From the NCBI GenBank assembly GCA_023399595.1, contig JAEWOR010000025.1, positions 1 to 10,459 of the forward strand: DNA of 10,459 bases, in the 5' to 3' direction. Shown here piece after piece: positions 8,401 to 10,459 of the stretch. Below the pieces are notes generated by a model, which saw only the letters and a list, made by a program, of their open reading frames with translations, did not search any database and was not told where the DNA came from. The translations under genes were made by a program, and so were the position numbers. Position 1 is the first letter of the stretch; each line of letters starts with the position of its first letter. Source of the stretch: Bacteroidota bacterium (GTDB lineage: Bacteria; Bacteroidota; Bacteroidia; Flavobacteriales; Weeksellaceae).

Positions 8401-8421
8401 CAAATACATTTCGTATATTTG
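8401..8421. promoter_or_regulatory. Candidate hipB operator (imperfect inverted repeat)
   Basis: The left arm CAAATACA (8401-8408) and right arm TATATTTG (8414-8421) are inverted copies with 7 of 8 positions matching, around a 5-bp spacer. The right arm is also the candidate -7 promoter element, so a repressor bound here would block transcription. This fits the usual autorepression of hipBA-type operons by HipB or the HipAB complex. The arms do not match the E. coli HipB site TATCC-N8-GGATA, so binding is inferred from position and symmetry only. Confidence 0.4.
8414..8421 (+). promoter_or_regulatory. Bacteroidota-type -7 element for hipBA
   Basis: TATATTTG matches the Bacteroidota sigma-factor -7 consensus TAnnTTTG exactly and lies 51 bp before the hipB start codon. 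A clear -33 TTG box at the expected spacing is not visible; that region is AT-rich. The leader before the ATG is A/T-rich with no Shine-Dalgarno sequence, as is common in flavobacteria. Confidence 0.5.
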
Positions 8422-8472
8422 TAACACAATAATATTAGTTATGTTCAATTAATCCGATTAAACACCCTTATA

Positions 8473-8778
8473 ATGTTATTTACCTCACTTTCCAAAGCTC
8501 AAAAAAATATAATTCAAAATATTCGTGAGCGAAGATTACAAATGGATCTTACTCAAGAAGGTTTGGCGGAGAGATCTGGTGTTCCTTTATCTACTTTAAG
8601 AAAGTTTGAACAAACGGGAATGATTTCATTAGAATCTTTTTTGAAAATTCTTTCTATTGTGGGTGGTTTAGAAGAGATGATTGAAGGTTTAAAGCCAGTT
8701 ACACCTGTTTTTAAATCAATAGACGAAGTCTTAAAGAATGACGAAAAAACTGTCAAAAAAAGAGGAAGTAAAAAATGA
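8473..8778 (+). CDS. hipB: HipB-like antitoxin, XRE-family HTH regulator
   Basis: Small 101-residue DNA-binding protein. An XRE/Cro-type helix-turn-helix spans about residues 14-66, with the run DLTQEGLAERSGVPLSTLRK (recognition helix around VPLSTLRKFEQTG) followed by a hydrophobic helix (ESFLKILSIVGG). The lysine-rich tail after about residue 80 is probably flexible. It should repress its own operon and neutralise the downstream HipA kinase, as in E. coli HipB. The gene overlaps hipA by 4 bp (ATGA), which is typical of translational coupling in this toxin-antitoxin type. The start ATG is the first in frame after the promoter and keeps the whole HTH. Identification as HipB relies on fold plus linkage, since XRE proteins alone are not specific. 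Confidence 0.87.
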   Translation: MLFTSLSKAQKNIIQNIRERRLQMDLTQEGLAERSGVPLSTLRKFEQTGMISLESFLKILSIVGGLEEMIEGLKPVTPVFKSIDEVLKNDEKTVKKRGSKK

Positions 8779-10004
8779 AAACATCCATCAAAGAATTAAA
8801 AGTAGGATTGAATTTTGGATCAGAAATTCAAAAAGTAGGGCGATTAGCGATTCGTGATGGAATCATTTATTTCGAATTTGAAAATACTTTCGTTGAAAGA
8901 AATTTGGAAATATCACCAATAAAACTTCCTTTACAACGTGGAGTAATAGAACTTCCTAGAACACCCTTTGAAGGATTAGCAGGTGTTTTCAATGACAGTT
9001 TGCCCGACGGTTGGGGAAGATTGCTTTTTGATAGAATGCTGAGAGCTGAAGGAATTTTACCTAATGATGTTACACCACTTGATCGTTTGGCGTATGTTGG
9101 ATTAAACGGAATGGGAGCGTTGGTTTATGAGCCTGATGAAAGTCCAAACCATTACGATGAAATAATTAACCTTGATGTTTTAGCATCGCAAACTGAGCAG
9201 GTTTTGGAAGGCGAATCTGGGGAAGTCATCAATGAACTTTTGGCATTGAACGGATCTTCAGCCGGAGCAAGACCAAAAGCAATGATTGGTCTTGATTCTG
9301 AAAGGAAAAACATTTCTCACGGAACAGGTGAATTGAGCGAAGCTTTTGAACATTGGATTGTGAAATTTCCGAACACGCAAGATGGTAATGATTCAGGAGC
9401 TATTGAGTATATTTACTCGATTATGGCGGAAAATGCGGGATTAGAAATGCCTGCAACACATTTATTTCCTTCACAAAAAGGAAGTGGCTATTTTGCCGTA
9501 AAAAGATTTGACAGAAATAAAAATAAGCGCTTCCATATGCATACTGTGAGTGGATTGATCCATAGTAATTTCAGGTTTCCATCTCATGATTATGAAGATT
9601 TATTGGCTTTAACGAACGTACTTACCAAAGATATTCGAGAGGTTGAAAAAATGTTCCGACTAGCAGTTTTCAATGTCATGGCACACAATCGAGACGACCA
9701 TGCTAAAAATTTCAGCTTCTTAATGGATGAATCTGGCGAATGGAAATTGTCACCCGCGTACGATCTCACATTTTCAAATGGACCAGGTGGAGAACAAAGC
9801 ACGATGGTGATGGGAGAAGGACGAAATATTACTCGGACTCACCTTGAAAAATTAGGTTTGGAAGCAAAACTTTCAAAAGCATTTATAGATGAAGTTGTTC
9901 AGCGGACGAGCTTGGCATTGGGGAATTGGAAAAGCTTGGCAAAGGAATATGGTGTTAACAAAGAAAACATAGAAATGATTGAGAAACGTATTTCGAAGTT
10001 TTAA
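8775..10004 (+). CDS. hipA: HipA-type serine/threonine kinase toxin
   Basis: Apparently complete HipA-family kinase of 409 residues (E. coli HipA has 440). Known members phosphorylate glutamyl-tRNA synthetase or another aminoacyl-tRNA synthetase, halting translation and promoting persistence. Residues about 5-110 form the N-terminal HipA subdomain, including FEGLAGVFNDSLPDGWGRLL. The Gly-rich ATP loop is GSSAGARPKA (160-169). Ser161 aligns with the autophosphorylated Ser150 of E. coli HipA, and a second serine sits next to it. HWIVKFP (193-199) gives the probable ATP-contacting Lys197. The catalytic loop is AHNRDDHAKN (303-312, Asp307/Asp308), and the metal-binding Asp is in SPAYDLT (Asp330). 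No disruption is seen, so it should be active. Its start overlaps the hipB stop, giving one bicistronic unit. The true substrate cannot be read from the sequence. Confidence 0.92.
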   Translation: MKTSIKELKVGLNFGSEIQKVGRLAIRDGIIYFEFENTFVERNLEISPIKLPLQRGVIELPRTPFEGLAGVFNDSLPDGWGRLLFDRMLRAEGILPNDVTPLDRLAYVGLNGMGALVYEPDESPNHYDEIINLDVLASQTEQVLEGESGEVINELLALNGSSAGARPKAMIGLDSERKNISHGTGELSEAFEHWIVKFPNTQDGNDSGAIEYIYSIMAENAGLEMPATHLFPSQKGSGYFAVKRFDRNKNKRFHMHTVSGLIHSNFRFPSHDYEDLLALTNVLTKDIREVEKMFRLAVFNVMAHNRDDHAKNFSFLMDESGEWKLSPAYDLTFSNGPGGEQSTMVMGEGRNITRTHLEKLGLEAKLSKAFIDEVVQRTSLALGNWKSLAKEYGVNKENIEMIEKRISKF

Positions 10005-10053
10005 GGATTTCATAATCTTTAAAGAGGAAAAATTGCTAATTTTGGAACTAATT

Positions 10054-10096
10054 CGTCGGGAAGTATTAATTTCAAAAAGCCCGTCGGGAAGTATTA
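10054..10096 (+). repeat. 15-bp direct repeat, two copies with 28-bp period
   Basis: CGTCGGGAAGTATTA occurs identically at 10054-10068 and 10082-10096, separated by 13 bp. Its GTCGGG core stands out in an otherwise AT-rich stretch. CGGG 10057-10060 and CCCG 10080-10083 could also pair as a small stem between the copies. Possible roles include a protein-binding site, a recombinase arm site or a duplication scar. Confidence 0.8.
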
Positions 10097-10132
10097 TCTG
10101 ATTGACTATTAATGAAATACATTGTTTTCTCG

Positions 10133-10152
10133 GTACAAAAGTAGTACAAAAG
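10133..10152 (+). repeat. 9-bp direct repeat GTACAAAAG, 11-bp period
   Basis: GTACAAAAG is present at 10133-10141 and again at 10144-10152, separated by TA. The period of one helical turn would place both copies on the same DNA face, as expected for cooperative protein binding. The first copy and part of the second also make up the left arm of a separated inverted repeat. Confidence 0.65.
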
Positions 10153-10288
10153 CGTTAAAATTTTCAATTATTTCACTACTTCAAAAATGAAAAAACCTTT
10201 GTTAATGGTGCTTTGCAAAGACGAAAATGTTGACGGTATCTACACCCAAAAGATGTTGCAGCACCTTGGAACTGTACTACTTTAGTAC
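10133..10288. repeat. Separated 16-bp inverted repeat
   Basis: The left arm GTACAAAAGTAGTACA (10133-10148) and right arm TGTACTACTTTAGTAC (10273-10288) are reverse complements at 15 of 16 positions. They enclose 124 bp. That interval contains a second imperfect stem, GGTGCTTTGCAA (10207-10218) with TTGCAGCACC (10256-10265). The arrangement could be recombinase binding sites, the ends of a very small non-autonomous element, or a structured RNA. The two stems have different centres, so they do not form one simple symmetrical hairpin. Confidence 0.55.
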
Positions 10289-10386
10289 TACATGATTTAA
10301 CGTAAAAGCTTATTAATAAAGGAAAGTTAAGATACTGTATCGGAAAGTAACTAAATTCTTAAAAGCGCATTAAGGCACCTATAATT

Positions 10387-10418
10387 AAGTAGTTACAAAA
10401 AATTACTTTTTCTTTTTT
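10387..10418 (+). terminator. Weak terminator-like hairpin
   Basis: AAGTAGTT (10387-10394) pairs with AATTACTT (10401-10408) through seven Watson-Crick pairs and one G-T wobble, with a 6-base loop. It is followed by the T-rich run TTTCTTTTTT (10409-10418). The stem is almost all A/T and so unstable, and it lies 380 bp after hipA. It could be a late terminator for hipBA or simply base-composition noise. Confidence 0.3.
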
Positions 10419-10459
10419 GGTGGTGTTTTTTATGAAATCAAGAAAATCTATTAAAAGGT

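Larger units (their letters stand above)
8391..8437. repeat. AT palindrome repeated on both sides of the hipBA promoter
   Basis: ATAATATTAT at 8391-8400 is a perfect palindrome. Its first nine bases recur at 8429-8437 (ATAATATTA, containing the palindrome TAATATTA). The two copies are 38 bp apart and bracket the inverted repeat and -7 element. They could be additional operator half-sites, but the base composition makes chance occurrence possible. Confidence 0.3.
10005..10459. other. Repeat-rich 455-bp region without a supportable gene
   Basis: No reading frame here has recognisable protein features. The region contains a 15-bp direct repeat, a separated inverted repeat, a GC-containing long-range stem and a terminator-like hairpin, each listed separately. 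Short open stretches exist: + strand 10187-10285 (32 codons from an ATG), - strand 10359-10457 (32 codons, open to the window edge), and a + strand ATG at 10432 running off the edge. None is long enough in DNA this AT-rich to call. No tRNA gene was seen. Confidence 0.6.

Noticed and set aside
10054..10096. CRISPR array
   Set aside because: There are only two copies of a 15-bp repeat with a 13-bp gap. This is too short in repeat and spacer, and no cas genes are present.
10187..10285. Small protein of 32 residues starting MKKPLLMVLCKDENVDG
   Set aside because: It is short, has no recognisable motif, and its end overlaps the right inverted-repeat arm. An open stretch of this size is common in AT-rich DNA.
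10133..10288. Integron attC site or tRNA-like structure
   Set aside because: The inverted repeat lacks the GTTRRRY-type core sites of attC, the stems do not share a centre, and no tRNA arm sequences were found.
10359..10457. C-terminal end of a - strand gene entering from the right edge
   Set aside because: There are 32 open codons ending ...NYLIIGALMRF with no family resemblance. Chance openness over this length is plausible; sequence beyond the window would decide.

Overview
The window looks like an accessory, defence-type island from a member of the Bacteroidota, most likely a flavobacterium. The evidence is strong A+T richness, A-rich leaders without clear Shine-Dalgarno sequences, a TAnnTTTG-type -7 promoter element ahead of the hipBA pair, and the general style of the proteins. 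The genus cannot be fixed from the sequence. All supported genes read on the + strand.

Layout. Positions 2-109 are the last 35 codons of an IS1595-type (ISXO2-like) transposase, so an insertion sequence ends at the left edge. Directly behind it is a 363-codon gene (164-1255) with a FokI-like PD-(D/E)XK cleavage domain at its C-terminus. Its frame stays open upstream of the first ATG, back to the IS end, which suggests the IS cut off the original 5' end. A 34-bp gap leads to a UvrD/helicase IV-like SF1A helicase (1290-3443). This protein carries an internal PD-(D/E)XK-type nuclease insertion and a C-terminal four-cysteine zinc ribbon, and it can start only at TTG among the usual start codons. 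After 8 bp (2 bp if a TTG is used) comes a very large STAND NTPase (3452-8146). It has an Mrr-like nuclease domain at the N-terminus and about 1,000 residues of helical sensor-like sequence, an architecture like the Avs4 class of antiviral STAND proteins. The three genes form a tight unidirectional cluster that would put three different nuclease modules, one helicase motor and one STAND sensor in one transcription unit.

Positions 8180-8394 hold a decayed gene of the endonuclease/exonuclease/phosphatase family, both frameshifted and truncated. Next is a complete hipBA-type toxin-antitoxin pair: hipB at 8473-8778 and hipA at 8775-10004, overlapping by 4 bp. A -7-like element embedded in an inverted repeat, with AT-rich palindromes on both sides, lies upstream and probably serves as an autoregulatory promoter/operator.

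The final 455 bp contain no gene I can defend. They are rich in repeats: a 15-bp direct repeat, an inverted repeat of about 16 bp with arms 124 bp apart, a long-range GC-containing stem, and a weak terminator-like hairpin. This may be a remnant of a mobile-element end or recombination site.

How the parts may work together (inference): the STAND protein would sense a phage component and activate its Mrr-like nuclease. The helicase-nuclease and the FokI-like protein may belong to the same system or be separate defence genes stacked beside it. The IS fragment, the broken gene and the toxin-antitoxin pair fit a mobile, frequently rearranged defence locus.
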